A stretch of 64,000 nt of DNA, taken from contig JBBQBI010000009.1 of the NCBI GenBank assembly GCA_038363005.1, forward strand, positions 92,516 through 156,515, written 5' to 3'. Every line of letters starts with the position of its first letter. Within the stretch, counting starts at the first letter, position 1. The DNA comes from JAKOWB01 sp038363005. GTDB taxonomy: Bacteria > Pseudomonadota > Alphaproteobacteria > Kiloniellales > JACOMY01. Below the pieces are notes generated by a model, which had not been told where the DNA came from, searched no databases, and was given only the letters and a program-made list of their open reading frames with translations. This document shows positions 1 to 8,727 of the stretch, piece by piece. A program made the translations under genes and the position numbers.

Positions 1-1
1 C

Positions 2-142
2 GCACTGCTGGGCACGCCGGCGCGGCTGCAAGCGCTGCGACGTGCCTGCCTGGCGCAGGCGGCGCCGCTGCGCGAAGCCCGCGTCATCGGTCTCTACGAA
101 GGCCTCTATCGCCAGGCGCTGCGCCGCGCCGCCATGGGTTGA
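2..142 (+). CDS. C-terminal end of a glycosyltransferase, possibly BshA-like (partial)
   Basis: An open frame enters from the left edge and stops two bases before the next ATG, so only the last 46 residues are visible. It ends with the pattern VIGLYEGLYRQAL. That resembles the C-terminal helix of GT4 glycosyltransferases and in particular BshA, which ends with an IVxQYExxYxxxL helix. BshA joins GlcNAc to L-malate in the first step of bacillithiol synthesis. The assignment rests mostly on the BshB1-like gene two positions downstream and on the tight spacing. Any GT4 glycosyltransferase would fit the visible fragment. Confidence 0.45.
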   Translation, partial: ALLGTPARLQALRRACLAQAAPLREARVIGLYEGLYRQALRRAAMG

Positions 143-143
143 G

Positions 144-1280
144 ATGCGCAACCTCGCCGCCCTGCAGGCGACGCCGGCCGGCCGTGCTTTCCTGGCGCAG
201 GAGATGACCTTCGACGACCCCGCGGTCTTCCTGGACCAGCTGCGTCCGCCACGGCTCGGGTCTGGCGGTGAGTTACCGCCGGCGCAGGATCTGCCGGTCT
301 ATGTCCACCAGCAGCTCTATCTCGACTACCGCGCGTCAGTCGTCGCCAAGCTTCTGGCGCTGCGCGCGCTGCAGGCGCAGCAGCCGGCAGTGCAGCCGAC
401 GATGCTGTGGATCGACAGCGACCGCGCGGGGTCCGACAAGCTCAGCCTGCGGCTCTATCTGCGCGGCGCGCAGGGCGCCATCGCGGTGCGCCTGGCGCCG
501 GCGGGCTGCGAGCAGCGGGAACCACGCTTCATCCCGCTCGACCCGGCACGCCTGGCAGCCGGCGTCCAGCGCCTCGCAGCCGTCATCGGCGCGCAGCCCG
601 GTGGTGGCGGCGCCCGCCTCGCGCGCTTCGCCAAGCTGCGGCCGCTGCTTACCGCCGACGGCAGCCTGGCGGATTTCGGCCGCCGCCTGAGCGATACGCT
701 GTTTGCCGAGATACTGGATTTCCGGCCACGACCGCTGCACAGCTCCGCGTTGATCACGACCGGCGCGCTGACGCCGGCACTCACCGAGCTGCTGAACCAG
801 CAGCCTGCCTTCGTCGCTTCTGTCAACGCGCGGATCGCAGCGCTGTGGGCGTTGGATGTCGACGCGCGGATCAGGCCGCTGCCGGCCGACTATCTGCCGC
901 TCTTCATCGCCAGCCCGCTCGACGGCCGGCGCCTGCGGCTGCGGCTGGAGCGCGACGGTCCGCTGCGGCTGGCCACCGCCGTCGACGCCGCGGGCCGGCG
1001 CCACCGCTACGAACTCGGCCGCACTGAACTCTCGCTGGCGCAGCTCGACGGCCAGGTGCACTGGAGCCCGGACGTGACCCTGCCGCTGCTGGTCAACGAC
1101 CGCTTCAGCGGCCTGGTCGCCGGGCGCAGCTCGGCGCTCTATCTGCTGGCCTTCCGCCCGGCATTGCGCAGCCTGCTGCGGCAGGAGCCGCTGCCGGTCC
1201 TGGTGCCGCGGTCCTGGGATGTCTTCGCCGGTGCCTTCGACAGCCTGTTCGACGCCTACCTCGACGATCGCCGCCTCTAG
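144..1280 (+). CDS. Uncharacterised protein, possible divergent BshC-like enzyme
   Basis: A 378-residue protein. I chose the ATG one base after the upstream stop because longer in-frame starts would run into that gene. It has no signal peptide or membrane segment. Around residues 60-115 it has HQQLYLDYR, then VAKLLAL, then PTMLWIDSD. The order and spacing recall the TGQQ...GPLYT..K and PVFWxxxEDHD blocks of BshC, the cysteine-adding enzyme of bacillithiol synthesis. The key glycine and histidine are missing and the protein is shorter than BshC (about 540 residues). Its place between a glycosyltransferase end and a BshB1-like deacetylase supports a role in the same pathway. By sequence alone I would call it hypothetical. 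Confidence 0.55.
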   Translation: MRNLAALQATPAGRAFLAQEMTFDDPAVFLDQLRPPRLGSGGELPPAQDLPVYVHQQLYLDYRASVVAKLLALRALQAQQPAVQPTMLWIDSDRAGSDKLSLRLYLRGAQGAIAVRLAPAGCEQREPRFIPLDPARLAAGVQRLAAVIGAQPGGGGARLARFAKLRPLLTADGSLADFGRRLSDTLFAEILDFRPRPLHSSALITTGALTPALTELLNQQPAFVASVNARIAALWALDVDARIRPLPADYLPLFIASPLDGRRLRLRLERDGPLRLATAVDAAGRRHRYELGRTELSLAQLDGQVHWSPDVTLPLLVNDRFSGLVAGRSSALYLLAFRPALRSLLRQEPLPVLVPRSWDVFAGAFDSLFDAYLDDRRL

Positions 1281-1294
1281 GGAGCTTACCCGCC

Positions 1295-2035
1295 ATGTCC
1301 GAGCCCATCGACGTCCTGGCCTTTTCGCCGCATCCCGACGACGCCGAGATCGGCTGCGCCGGCCTGCTGCTGCTGGCGGCACGGCAGGGCCTGCGCACCG
1401 CCATCGTCGACCTTAGCGAGGGCGAGCGCGCCTCGCGCGGCACCCCGGCAATTCGTAACCAAGAGAAGGCGCTGGCCGCTGAACGCCTGGGCCTGGCCGC
1501 GCGCCAGGGCCTCGGCCTGCCGGACACGCGGATCGGCGGCGCCCCCGAGCACGAGGCCGCCCTCGTCGACTGCCTGCGCCGCCTGCGGCCCCGCCTGGTG
1601 CTGGCGCCACCGCGCGAGGATCGGCACCCTGACCACGCAGCGACCGCGCGCCTGGTCGAGCGCGCCGCCTTCTTCGCCAAGGTCGGCACGGTCGGCAGCG
1701 GCGCGCCGCACGCCATCGAGCGGCTGCTGCACTATGCCATCCACGCGCCGCTGCTGCCGAGCCTGGTGGTCGATGTCACCGACGTCTGGCCAGCACGGCG
1801 TGCGGTGCTGGAGGCCTATCGTAGCCAGTTCCTGCCTTCCGGCACGGACGCGGCGACGGCGCTGAGCGATGGCGACTTCCTGGAGCTGCTGGAGGCGCGC
1901 GCCCGGCACTACGGCGCGATGATCGGCGCGCGCCATGGCGAACCCTACCTCTCGCCGGCACCACTGGCAGTCGCCACGGTGGCTAGCCTGTTGCGGCCGC
2001 CAGGTGCGGCAGCGGCCTATAGTTCCTATCGCTGA
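1295..2035 (+). CDS. PIG-L family deacetylase, BshB1-like
   Basis: A 246-residue zinc-dependent N-acetylglucosamine deacetylase of the LmbE/PIG-L family. The metal-binding motif SPHPDDAE lies near residue 11 and the second motif RHPDH near residue 110. The conserved IVDLSEGERASRGT block and the DVTDVW...YRSQF segment are characteristic of BshB1, as is the C-terminal EARARHYGAMIGARHGEPY. BshB1 removes the acetyl group from GlcNAc-malate in bacillithiol synthesis. The start ATG has a good GGGAG ribosome-binding site and lies 14 nt after the preceding gene, so the three genes probably form an operon. A general aminosugar deacetylase is the alternative. Confidence 0.85.
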   Translation: MSEPIDVLAFSPHPDDAEIGCAGLLLLAARQGLRTAIVDLSEGERASRGTPAIRNQEKALAAERLGLAARQGLGLPDTRIGGAPEHEAALVDCLRRLRPRLVLAPPREDRHPDHAATARLVERAAFFAKVGTVGSGAPHAIERLLHYAIHAPLLPSLVVDVTDVWPARRAVLEAYRSQFLPSGTDAATALSDGDFLELLEARARHYGAMIGARHGEPYLSPAPLAVATVASLLRPPGAAAAYSSYR

Positions 2036-2148
2036 CCGCTTGGTCGCCGTCAGCCGTGGTGGATAGCGCTGTATGCATGCCGGCCTGTGGCCTTTAGGGT
2101 TGCGCCATCTGTCGAACGGGCGGGCGACACGTTAGCGAGGTGAAGGCG

Positions 2149-2562
2149 ATGAGCATTTCCGAGACCGCGATGAAGTTCTTCGAGGCCTGCGAGACCGGCA
2201 AGGGCTGGGCCAGCTGCAAGTCCTGGTGCCACGAAGCTGCGAGCTTCTCCTCACAGGCCGAGCCGCTGGCAGGGATCGCCACGCTCGAGGGCTATGCCGA
2301 TTGGATGAAGGGTCTGCTGACGCCGCTGCCGGACGGACACTACGAGCTGAAGGCCTTCGCCATCGACAAGGAGCGCAATAGCGTCTCCGCTTTCGCCGTG
2401 TTCCACGGCACGCACAGCGGCCCCGGCGGCCCGGTGCCGCCGACCGGCAAGACGGCCCATGCCGACTATGTCTATGTCATGCAGTTCGACGGCGAGAAGA
2501 TCCGCCACATGACCAAGATCTGGAATGCCGGCTGGACGCTCAAGGAGCTCGGCTGGGTCTGA
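2149..2562 (+). CDS. SnoaL/NTF2-like domain protein
   Basis: A small cytoplasmic protein of 137 residues with the pattern of the NTF2/SnoaL fold. An N-terminal helix (ETAMKFFEACETGKGWA) is followed by a beta-rich half ending in HMTKIWNAGWTLKELGW. Proteins of this type bind or isomerise small hydrophobic molecules, but no specific substrate can be inferred. The ATG has a GAGGTGAAGG purine tract just upstream. A GTG nine bases earlier is an alternative start. It stands alone, with a convergent DUF2182 gene downstream. Confidence 0.8.
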   Translation: MSISETAMKFFEACETGKGWASCKSWCHEAASFSSQAEPLAGIATLEGYADWMKGLLTPLPDGHYELKAFAIDKERNSVSAFAVFHGTHSGPGGPVPPTGKTAHADYVYVMQFDGEKIRHMTKIWNAGWTLKELGWV

Positions 2563-2584
2563 GCCGCCGCGCCACGCCGGCGCG

Positions 2585-3415
2585 TCAAAGTCCGGCGGCA
2601 CGCGCCATCAGCAGCAACCCCGCCACAATGGCCAGGCCCCCGGTGACGCGCGCCACGCGCTGACCGGCGGAAGCCATGCGTTCGAGGGTGATGGCCGCGG
2701 CAACGATGGTCATCGCCAGCAGATCCATGACGCCGACGACTAGCAGGATCGCCGTCAGAGCCAAGCAGCAGCGGCAGCACTGCAGGCCCAGGCGCAGGCC
2801 GTGGCGCCAGGCAGTGGCCGCCTCGGCCGGCAGCAGAAGGACGCTGGCCGGCGTCCCGCGGCAGCAGGCGAGCTGGCGTGCCTTCCAGGCCGAACACTGC
2901 AGAGCGCCGGCCAGCAACACCGCCACGCCCACCGCCAGCGGCGCGGCGCGCGCCAGTGCCGGCTGCTGCATCGCCAGCTGCGCCAGCGCAACGCCGGTCG
3001 GATATACGGCCAGCCCGAACAGCGTCCAGACGCAGAAGTAGCCCAACCCAGCCAGCAAGGTCAGCCAGCCCAGCCGCGCCCTGCCGGCACCGCCGACAGC
3101 GCGACGGAAATCGCGCAGCATCGGCACCAGGGACGGCAGCATCATCGCCACCATCATCAGCACCCACATGCCGAGGAAGCTGGCGGCGGCAGCGGTCCAG
3201 CTTTGCCCGGGCATCCGCATCCACGCCACCGACATGGTCCAGCCACCGGGCATCGCCATGCCACCCATCGCCGCCATGGAGCGGCACCAGGCGACGGTGC
3301 CCGCCGCGCTGGCGGCGAAGAGCAGCGTCAGCACGACGGGGAAGCCGCGTCCCGGGGCGGCGGGCAAGTGCCACGCCGCCCCGTACGGCCCGCGCTCAGG
3401 CCGCGTATTCGTCAT
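2585..3415 (-). CDS. DUF2182 integral membrane protein
   Basis: A 276-residue polytopic protein of the DUF2182 family (predicted metal-binding membrane proteins). It has several hydrophobic segments, and the family-typical methionine-rich patch MWVLMMVAMMLPSLVPM with MAAMGGMAMPGGW before it. A cysteine cluster (LQCCRCCLAL) lies near residue 225, consistent with soft-metal binding. The ATG lies inside the end of the DUF899 gene, giving a 20-nt overlap that implies translational coupling. Function is unknown; metal handling in the membrane is inferred from the family description and residue content. Confidence 0.85.
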   Translation of the reverse strand: MTNTRPERGPYGAAWHLPAAPGRGFPVVLTLLFAASAAGTVAWCRSMAAMGGMAMPGGWTMSVAWMRMPGQSWTAAAASFLGMWVLMMVAMMLPSLVPMLRDFRRAVGGAGRARLGWLTLLAGLGYFCVWTLFGLAVYPTGVALAQLAMQQPALARAAPLAVGVAVLLAGALQCSAWKARQLACCRGTPASVLLLPAEAATAWRHGLRLGLQCCRCCLALTAILLVVGVMDLLAMTIVAAAITLERMASAGQRVARVTGGLAIVAGLLLMARAAGL

Positions 3416-4157
3416 GGCGGCGCCACCAGATGCCCTGCTCGTTGCGGCCCAGCGGCGCGCGATCGAGCCACTGGTACATGCCCCAGACAGCGTCGAGCCC
3501 ACGGGCATAGGCCGAGTAGCTGTGGAAGACCTCGCCATCCTGCAGCGCGAAGGCGCTGAGCCCCGGCCGCTCGCGCATGAAGCTGGCGGCATCGGTGCCG
3601 CAGCTCTTGGCGATCTCCACCACCGGCGCCGGCGGCTCCGCCTGGTCCAGCGCGTGCGTGCCGCCCTGGTAGTTGTAGGACACCGCGCCGGTCCGCTGCT
3701 GTTCCGGCGTGATCGACACCTCGAAGTCGAAGTTGAAGTCGCTGTCCTGCGCCGAGGCCCAGGGGAAGCGCCAGCCCATGCGCTGGCGATAGGCCTGCAG
3801 CGTCGGCAGCGGCGCGCGCGACGCGGCCCAGAAGGCGACGTCGTGGTTCTGCAGGTGCTGGACGATCCCGTCGAAGCCATCGGCGATGGCCGAGCAGGAG
3901 GGGCAGCCGGCCTTGAAGTCCGGGCCGTACATGAAGTGATAGACGAGCAGCTGCGAGCGGCCGCCGAAGAGCTCCTTCAAGCTGCGCTGGCCGCGCGTGG
4001 TGTCGAAGCGGTAGTCCTTGTCCAGCTTCACCCAGGGCAGCGCCTGGCGCTGCGCCGCCAGCGCGTCGCCCTGACGCGTCAGTGCCTTCTCGGCGGCGAG
4101 CAGCTTCACGCGCGCCGCCAGCCAGTCCTCACGGGTCCCTGTCACATGCCTGGTCAT
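3396..4157 (-). CDS. DUF899 thioredoxin-like protein
   Basis: A 253-residue member of DUF899, a thioredoxin-fold family of unknown function. The N-terminal GTREDWLAAR block and the YHFMYGPDFKAGCPSC core with its CxxC motif are typical. The C-terminal half contains the aromatic RNEQGIWWRRHDEY signature. The ATG follows AGGAG by 8 nt, which decides the start over a GTG 9 nt upstream. It overlaps the DUF2182 gene downstream and is divergent from a TPR/winged-helix regulator, so that regulator may control the pair. Confidence 0.88.
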   Translation of the reverse strand: MTRHVTGTREDWLAARVKLLAAEKALTRQGDALAAQRQALPWVKLDKDYRFDTTRGQRSLKELFGGRSQLLVYHFMYGPDFKAGCPSCSAIADGFDGIVQHLQNHDVAFWAASRAPLPTLQAYRQRMGWRFPWASAQDSDFNFDFEVSITPEQQRTGAVSYNYQGGTHALDQAEPPAPVVEIAKSCGTDAASFMRERPGLSAFALQDGEVFHSYSAYARGLDAVWGMYQWLDRAPLGRNEQGIWWRRHDEYAA

Positions 4158-4249
4158 TATCCGCACTCCTTCGTGCCACTGGTTGAACCTGGGCTAGACT
4201 TAGGGACCGGCACGGGACCGGTGGGAGTGACAACTGTGTCGGGATTCCG

Positions 4250-5470
4250 ATGGACTCGCTGATCACGGCGGCGGCGCGCGCGCTGGCAGAGGGCGATCCG
4301 CTGGGCGCGCTGAACCGCGTCGCGCTGCGCGACGACCCGCCGGCGCTGGCGCTACGCGGCATCGCCATGGCGCAGCTGGGCGACCTGGAGCGCGCCAAGC
4401 TGCTGCTGCGTCGCGCGGCCCGCGCCTTCGGGCCGCAGGAGGCCGTGGCCCGCGCGCGCTGCCGCGTCGCCGAGGCGGAAATCGCCTTCGTCTTGCGCGA
4501 CCTCGGCTGGCCAACACAGACACTCGAGGCGGCGCGGGTGACGCTGGAGCGGCATGGTGACCGGGTGAACGCCGCGCACGCGCGTTTTCTCGCGGTGCGG
4601 CGCCTGCTGCTCATCGGCCATCTTGACGAGGCCGAGCGCGGGCTGGCTGATTACGACCCTGCGCCGCTGCCACCCGCGTCGCGCGCCTCGCATGCGCTGA
4701 TCGTCGCCGGCATCGCGATGCGGCGCCTGCGGACCCAGGCGGCCCGCGCCGCGCTGGACAAGGCCGCGGCGGCTGCGCGCGAGGCCCGCATCGCCGCGCT
4801 GACGGAGGAAGTCGAGAGCGCCGCACGCGTGCTCGACCGGCCCGTCGCGCGGCTGATCGCCGGCGGCATCGAGCGCCCCCTGCTGCTGGCCGAGGTTGAA
4901 GCCCTGCAGACCTCTCCGGCATTGGTGGTCGACGCATGCCGCCTTGTCGTGCGCGATCCGGGCGCCACGGTCTCGCTGGCCAAGCGCCCGGTGCTCTTCG
5001 CGCTGGCCCGCGCGCTGGCCGAGGCCTGGCCCGGCGACCTGTCGCGCAACCAGCTGGTCCAGCGCGCCTTCGGCGGCAAGCAGGCCGATGAGTCGCATCG
5101 CGCCCGCCTGCGGGTCGAGATGGGGCGGCTGCGGCGCGAGCTGCGCGCCCTGGCCGGGGTGACCGCGACCCGGCGAGGCTTCGCCCTGGCGCCGCTGCGG
5201 GCACGCCAGGTCCTGGTGCTGGCACGGCCGGTGGAGGACCGCCATGCAACGCTGCTGGCCCTGCTGGCCGACGGCGAGGCCTGGTCGAGCTCGGCCCTGG
5301 CGCTGGCGCTGGGCGCCAGTCAGCGCAGCGTGCAGCGGGCGCTCGACAGCCTGGCGCAGGCCGGCACCGTGCACGCCTTCGGCCGCGGGCGGGCGCGACG
5401 CTGGACCACCCCACCGTTGCCCGGAATCGCGACGATCTTGTTACTCCCCGCGCCGCTGCCCGGCGACTAG
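4250..5470 (+). CDS. TPR-containing helix-turn-helix transcriptional regulator
   Basis: A 406-residue protein with an alpha-helical N-terminal half that reads like tetratricopeptide repeats (for example ALALRGIAMAQLGDLERAKLLL). The C-terminal half is DNA-binding: an OmpR-type winged region around residues 240-310 (SLAKRPVLFALARAL, RLRVEMGRLRRELRAL) and a second helix-turn-helix near residue 350 (SSALALALGASQRSVQRAL). It is divergent from DUF899-DUF2182 and immediately upstream of a beta-propeller gene. It could regulate either side. No specific family name is justified. Confidence 0.8.
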   Translation: MDSLITAAARALAEGDPLGALNRVALRDDPPALALRGIAMAQLGDLERAKLLLRRAARAFGPQEAVARARCRVAEAEIAFVLRDLGWPTQTLEAARVTLERHGDRVNAAHARFLAVRRLLLIGHLDEAERGLADYDPAPLPPASRASHALIVAGIAMRRLRTQAARAALDKAAAAAREARIAALTEEVESAARVLDRPVARLIAGGIERPLLLAEVEALQTSPALVVDACRLVVRDPGATVSLAKRPVLFALARALAEAWPGDLSRNQLVQRAFGGKQADESHRARLRVEMGRLRRELRALAGVTATRRGFALAPLRARQVLVLARPVEDRHATLLALLADGEAWSSSALALALGASQRSVQRALDSLAQAGTVHAFGRGRARRWTTPPLPGIATILLLPAPLPGD

Positions 5471-5479
5471 CATCGCCGC

Positions 5480-6133
5480 ATGACGAAGACCACAGCCACC
5501 ATCCTGCGCGAATACGGCCCCTTCCCCGATGTCGGGGACGTCGCTGGCGTGACCTATGACGGACAGCAGGTCTGGTTCGCCGCCGGCGACCGGCTGCAGT
5601 CTCTGGATCCCGACAGCGGGCAGACCGGACGCTCGCTCGCCGTGGCGGCGCATGCCGGCTCCGCCTTCGACGGCCAGCACCTGTTCCAACTGGCCGAGGA
5701 CCGCATCCAGAAGATCGATCCGCAGAGCGGCGCGGTGCTGGCCAGCATCCCGGCGCCGACCGGTGGCGGCAACTCCGGCCTCGCCTGGGCCGAGGGGACG
5801 CTGTGGGTCGGGCGCTATCGCGAGCGCAAGATCCACCAGGTCGACCCGGCAACCGGGGCGATCCTGCGTACGCTGGAGTCCACCCGCTTCGTCACCGGGG
5901 TGACCTGGGTCGAGGGCGAGCTGTGGCACGGCACCTGGGAAGGCGACGAGAGCGCGCTGCGGCGGATCGAACCGCGCAGCGGCGCGGTCCTCGAACAGCT
6001 GGAGATGCCGGCCGGCACGATGGTTTCCGGCCTGGAGTCCGACGGCGCCGAGCGCCTGTTCTGTGGCGGCGGCAAGAGCGGCAAGCTGCGCGCCGTCCGC
6101 CGGCCTGTTAAACCGTCCGGGAGGGGCCGCTAG
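5480..6133 (+). CDS. Beta-propeller protein (glutamine cyclotransferase/Vgb-like)
   Basis: A 217-residue protein made of repeated blade motifs of about 40 residues: GVTYDGQQVWFAAGD, LQSLDPDSGQ, GLAWAEGTLWVGRYRE, GVTWVEGELWHGTWEGD. This repeat pattern is that of quinoprotein-like or glutamine-cyclotransferase-like propellers. There is no signal peptide. The gene starts 9 nt after the regulator gene, so the two are probably co-transcribed. Its stop overlaps the stop of the convergent DehI gene by a few bases. Catalytic activity cannot be told from the sequence; a sensor or lactonase-type role is possible. Confidence 0.75.
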   Translation: MTKTTATILREYGPFPDVGDVAGVTYDGQQVWFAAGDRLQSLDPDSGQTGRSLAVAAHAGSAFDGQHLFQLAEDRIQKIDPQSGAVLASIPAPTGGGNSGLAWAEGTLWVGRYRERKIHQVDPATGAILRTLESTRFVTGVTWVEGELWHGTWEGDESALRRIEPRSGAVLEQLEMPAGTMVSGLESDGAERLFCGGGKSGKLRAVRRPVKPSGRGR

Positions 6134-7014
6134 CCGCCAGGCTGGTCCACCAGTTGCTGCTGCAGGTAGGCGACATTGACGATCAGTCCGGGCAGCAGCC
6201 ACTGGAACAGCCGCACCACGGCCAGCACCTCCTCCAGCGGCGCATCCTGGCGCGCGGCGGCGATCAGGTCGGCGGGCACCAGGCCGGACAGATTGGGCAG
6301 GCCCAGCGCGCCCGCTACCGCGGCTTGGTGCGCTGCCTGCACCGCGTCGCCATAGGCGGGGCCCTCGATCGCCGGCTTCAGCTCCGCCCAGGCCAGCGCG
6401 AAATAGCTGGGCCAGCGGGCCAGCGCGCGATAGTCGGTGTTGACGAAGGGCAGCCCCAGGGTCCGCATCAACTCGGCATAGAGCGCCCGCGTGGTCGGAT
6501 CGGCGTGGTGCGCCTCCATCAGCGGAGGCTTCGCCGGGACCGCCGCCGGGCCGCGGGCCGGTTCGGCGCTGCCGCCGCCAAACCAGGCCTGGTCCTCCAG
6601 CAGCAGGCGCGCCACGGTGGCCATCAGGACATAGGGCATGTTGCCGGCGGCGAAGATCTCGATGCAGGCGCGGATGCTGTCGAGCTCCTCGGGCGCATAG
6701 CTCTGCGCCAGCAGGCGCGGCGCCAGGGGCGCGGGCGCCAGGCGGGCTGACTGCGTCTCGGCCGCGGCGCGCAAGGTGGCGCAGGCCTCGGCAAAGGCCG
6801 CCGTCCGGGCGATCGGGGCGATGGCCGACCACAGCGCGTCATAGAAGGTCGGGTAGCGCGCGAAGGCCATGGCGACCACGCCCATCCAGGGCACCTGCAG
6901 CCCCTGCTTGGTGGCCTCGTAGACCGCCCGCAGCCGGCCGTGCGCCAGGTGCTCGGGCACCGGGCGAATCGCCGGGACAGGATCAGGCTTCAGACGCGGC
7001 AAGCGGTCAGGCAT
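6130..7014 (-). CDS. DehI-family 2-haloacid dehalogenase-like protein
   Basis: 294 residues, close to the length of Pseudomonas DehI (296). It shows the internal duplication of that family: a first repeat with YEATKQGLQVPWMGVVAM and a second with YAELMRTLGLPFVNTDYRAL. The aspartate in the second block sits where DehI has the water-activating aspartate. DehI enzymes hydrolyse both stereoisomers of 2-haloacids. I chose the ATG that gives the family length; another ATG 15 nt upstream is possible. The natural substrate in this organism is unknown, and many family members are untested. Confidence 0.8.
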   Translation of the reverse strand: MPDRLPRLKPDPVPAIRPVPEHLAHGRLRAVYEATKQGLQVPWMGVVAMAFARYPTFYDALWSAIAPIARTAAFAEACATLRAAAETQSARLAPAPLAPRLLAQSYAPEELDSIRACIEIFAAGNMPYVLMATVARLLLEDQAWFGGGSAEPARGPAAVPAKPPLMEAHHADPTTRALYAELMRTLGLPFVNTDYRALARWPSYFALAWAELKPAIEGPAYGDAVQAAHQAAVAGALGLPNLSGLVPADLIAAARQDAPLEEVLAVVRLFQWLLPGLIVNVAYLQQQLVDQPGG

Positions 7015-7083
7015 TGTTTCCCCACCCATCGCGGCATCTGACGCGGAACCGCGAGGTTGGGTCAAGCAGAGGGAGCGGCTGCC

Positions 7084-8073
7084 GTGTCGAAGGCACAGGT
7101 CATTCATCGTCTGGGCCCACCCGATGTCATGCGCTGGCAGGACTGGCCGCTGCCCGACCCGGCGCCGGGCGAGGTGCGGTTGCGCCACACGGCGATCGGC
7201 GTGAACTTCGCCGACACCTATCATCGCGGCGGCATCTCGCATCCCTGGCCGGTGCCGCCCTGCCCGGTGGTGATCGGCTTCGAGGGCGTCGGCCTGGTCG
7301 AGGGCGTCGGCGACGGCGTGACCGGCTTCCAGACCGCCGATCGCGTGGCCTATGGCATCCCGCCGCTGGGCAGCTATGCCGAGCGGCGCAACTATCCGGC
7401 CGACAAGCTGCTGCAGCTGCCCGACCATCTCGACGACAGGCAGGTCGCCGCGCTGCTGATGAAGGGCATGACGGCGCACTACCTGCTGCACCGGACCTAT
7501 GCCGTGCAGCCGGGCGACACCATTCTGGTGCATGCCGCCGCCGGTGGCATGGGGCTGATCCTCTGCCAATGGGCCAAGGCGCTGGGCGCCACGGTGGTCG
7601 GCACCGTCAGCACCGAGGCCAAGGCCGAGGCGGCGCGCGCCGCCGGTTGCGACCATCCGGTCGTCCGCAGCCAGCGATCCTTTGTCGAAGTGGTGCGCAG
7701 CGTGACCGATGGTGAAGGCTGCGCCGTGGTCTACGAAGCCATCGGCAAGGACACGCTGCAGCAGTCGCTGGATTGTCTTCGCCCCATGGGAGTCTGCGCC
7801 GCCTATGGCCACGTATCGGGACCGCCCGATCCGATCGACATCATCCAGGACCTGGGCCGGCGCGGCTCGCTCTTCATCACCCGCCCCGCCATCATGCACT
7901 ACGTCGCCAAGCGCGCGGACCTTGAGTGGACGGCGCGCGACCTCTTCAAGGCGATCGGCGACGGCATCCTGCGCGCTAACATCAACTACGAGTATCCGCT
8001 GCGGGACGCCGTCAAGGCACACCAGGCCATCGAATCCGGCGGCACGCTGGGCGCCACCGTGCTGATCCCGTGA
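7084..8073 (+). CDS. Quinone oxidoreductase (zinc-independent MDR family)
   Basis: A 329-residue NADPH:quinone reductase-like protein. It has the GroES-like N-terminal domain (GVNFADTYHRGG) and the Rossmann-fold nucleotide site HAAAGGMGLILCQWA. It has no structural zinc cysteine cluster, as expected for the QOR subfamily. The GTG start is preceded by GAGGGAG. It is divergent from the DehI gene with a short shared promoter region. The likely reaction is NADPH-dependent reduction of quinones or enones. Confidence 0.92.
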   Translation: MSKAQVIHRLGPPDVMRWQDWPLPDPAPGEVRLRHTAIGVNFADTYHRGGISHPWPVPPCPVVIGFEGVGLVEGVGDGVTGFQTADRVAYGIPPLGSYAERRNYPADKLLQLPDHLDDRQVAALLMKGMTAHYLLHRTYAVQPGDTILVHAAAGGMGLILCQWAKALGATVVGTVSTEAKAEAARAAGCDHPVVRSQRSFVEVVRSVTDGEGCAVVYEAIGKDTLQQSLDCLRPMGVCAAYGHVSGPPDPIDIIQDLGRRGSLFITRPAIMHYVAKRADLEWTARDLFKAIGDGILRANINYEYPLRDAVKAHQAIESGGTLGATVLIP

Positions 8074-8086
8074 GGCTGTCGACCGC

Positions 8087-8587
8087 TCAGCCGCACCAGC
8101 TAGTGCGCCGGCCGCCGAAGTAGGGCCGGCCCAGCCGCTCGCGGATCAGGATCTCGGCGGCGTCGGTGTCGTCGAGCAGCAGCTTGGCCAGGATGCGGCC
8201 ATACTTGTCCCGGCCATCCGGGCAGATCTGCCGGTCCGCGGCGGCAGCGATCAAGGCGCGCAGGCGATCGCGCGCCCTTGCCGCGCCGGCCTGCTCGGCG
8301 GCGCAGCGCGCGCCCGCGCCAAGCTCCGGCGTATCGACACCCAGCAGGCGAAGACGGTCGCTTGCGCCGCCAACGGTGATCACGATGGTGTCGCCGTCGA
8401 TCACGCGTTCGATCATCGCCACGCTGCAGTCGCGCGGCGCCAACTGAACCCCGGCGAAGACACCCGCAGCGATGCCCACGACGATGGCGCCGACCAGCGG
8501 CAGCAGCCAGCCGCGCAGGACCCCCGGTAGCTTGGACGGCCTGCCGCGTCGCGCGGGGGTGAAAGGAACGACACGGCCTCGGCGCAT
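8087..8587 (-). CDS. Membrane-anchored thermonuclease-family protein
   Basis: A 166-residue protein with a short basic cytoplasmic N-terminus, one transmembrane helix (WLLPLVGAIVVGIAAGVFAG) and a staphylococcal-nuclease-like domain. Motifs include VIDGDTIVI, RLRLLGVDTPEL and KYGRILAKLLL, which carry the calcium-binding and catalytic residues of the SNase fold. The domain would face the periplasm. The ATG was chosen over an upstream TTG. It converges with the quinone oxidoreductase gene. Confidence 0.88.
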   Translation of the reverse strand: MRRGRVVPFTPARRGRPSKLPGVLRGWLLPLVGAIVVGIAAGVFAGVQLAPRDCSVAMIERVIDGDTIVITVGGASDRLRLLGVDTPELGAGARCAAEQAGAARARDRLRALIAAAADRQICPDGRDKYGRILAKLLLDDTDAAEILIRERLGRPYFGGRRTSWCG

Positions 8588-8727
8588 GTCGATATCATAC
8601 AATAGTATGCACTCGCCGCGGCCGGGAGATCATCTCAAGACGCTGCTTGGAATGAGCGGGGCGGAGGTCCTATGACTCCTCTCCGCAACGGAGCGCAGGA
8701 CGCACAGCCAAGGGAGCCGCCATCACC

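Noticed and set aside
6130..8022. Long minus-strand frame extending the dehalogenase to 630 codons
   Set aside because: The N-terminal half is antisense to the quinone oxidoreductase and has no protein-like pattern; the DehI ATG at 7014 gives the family length.
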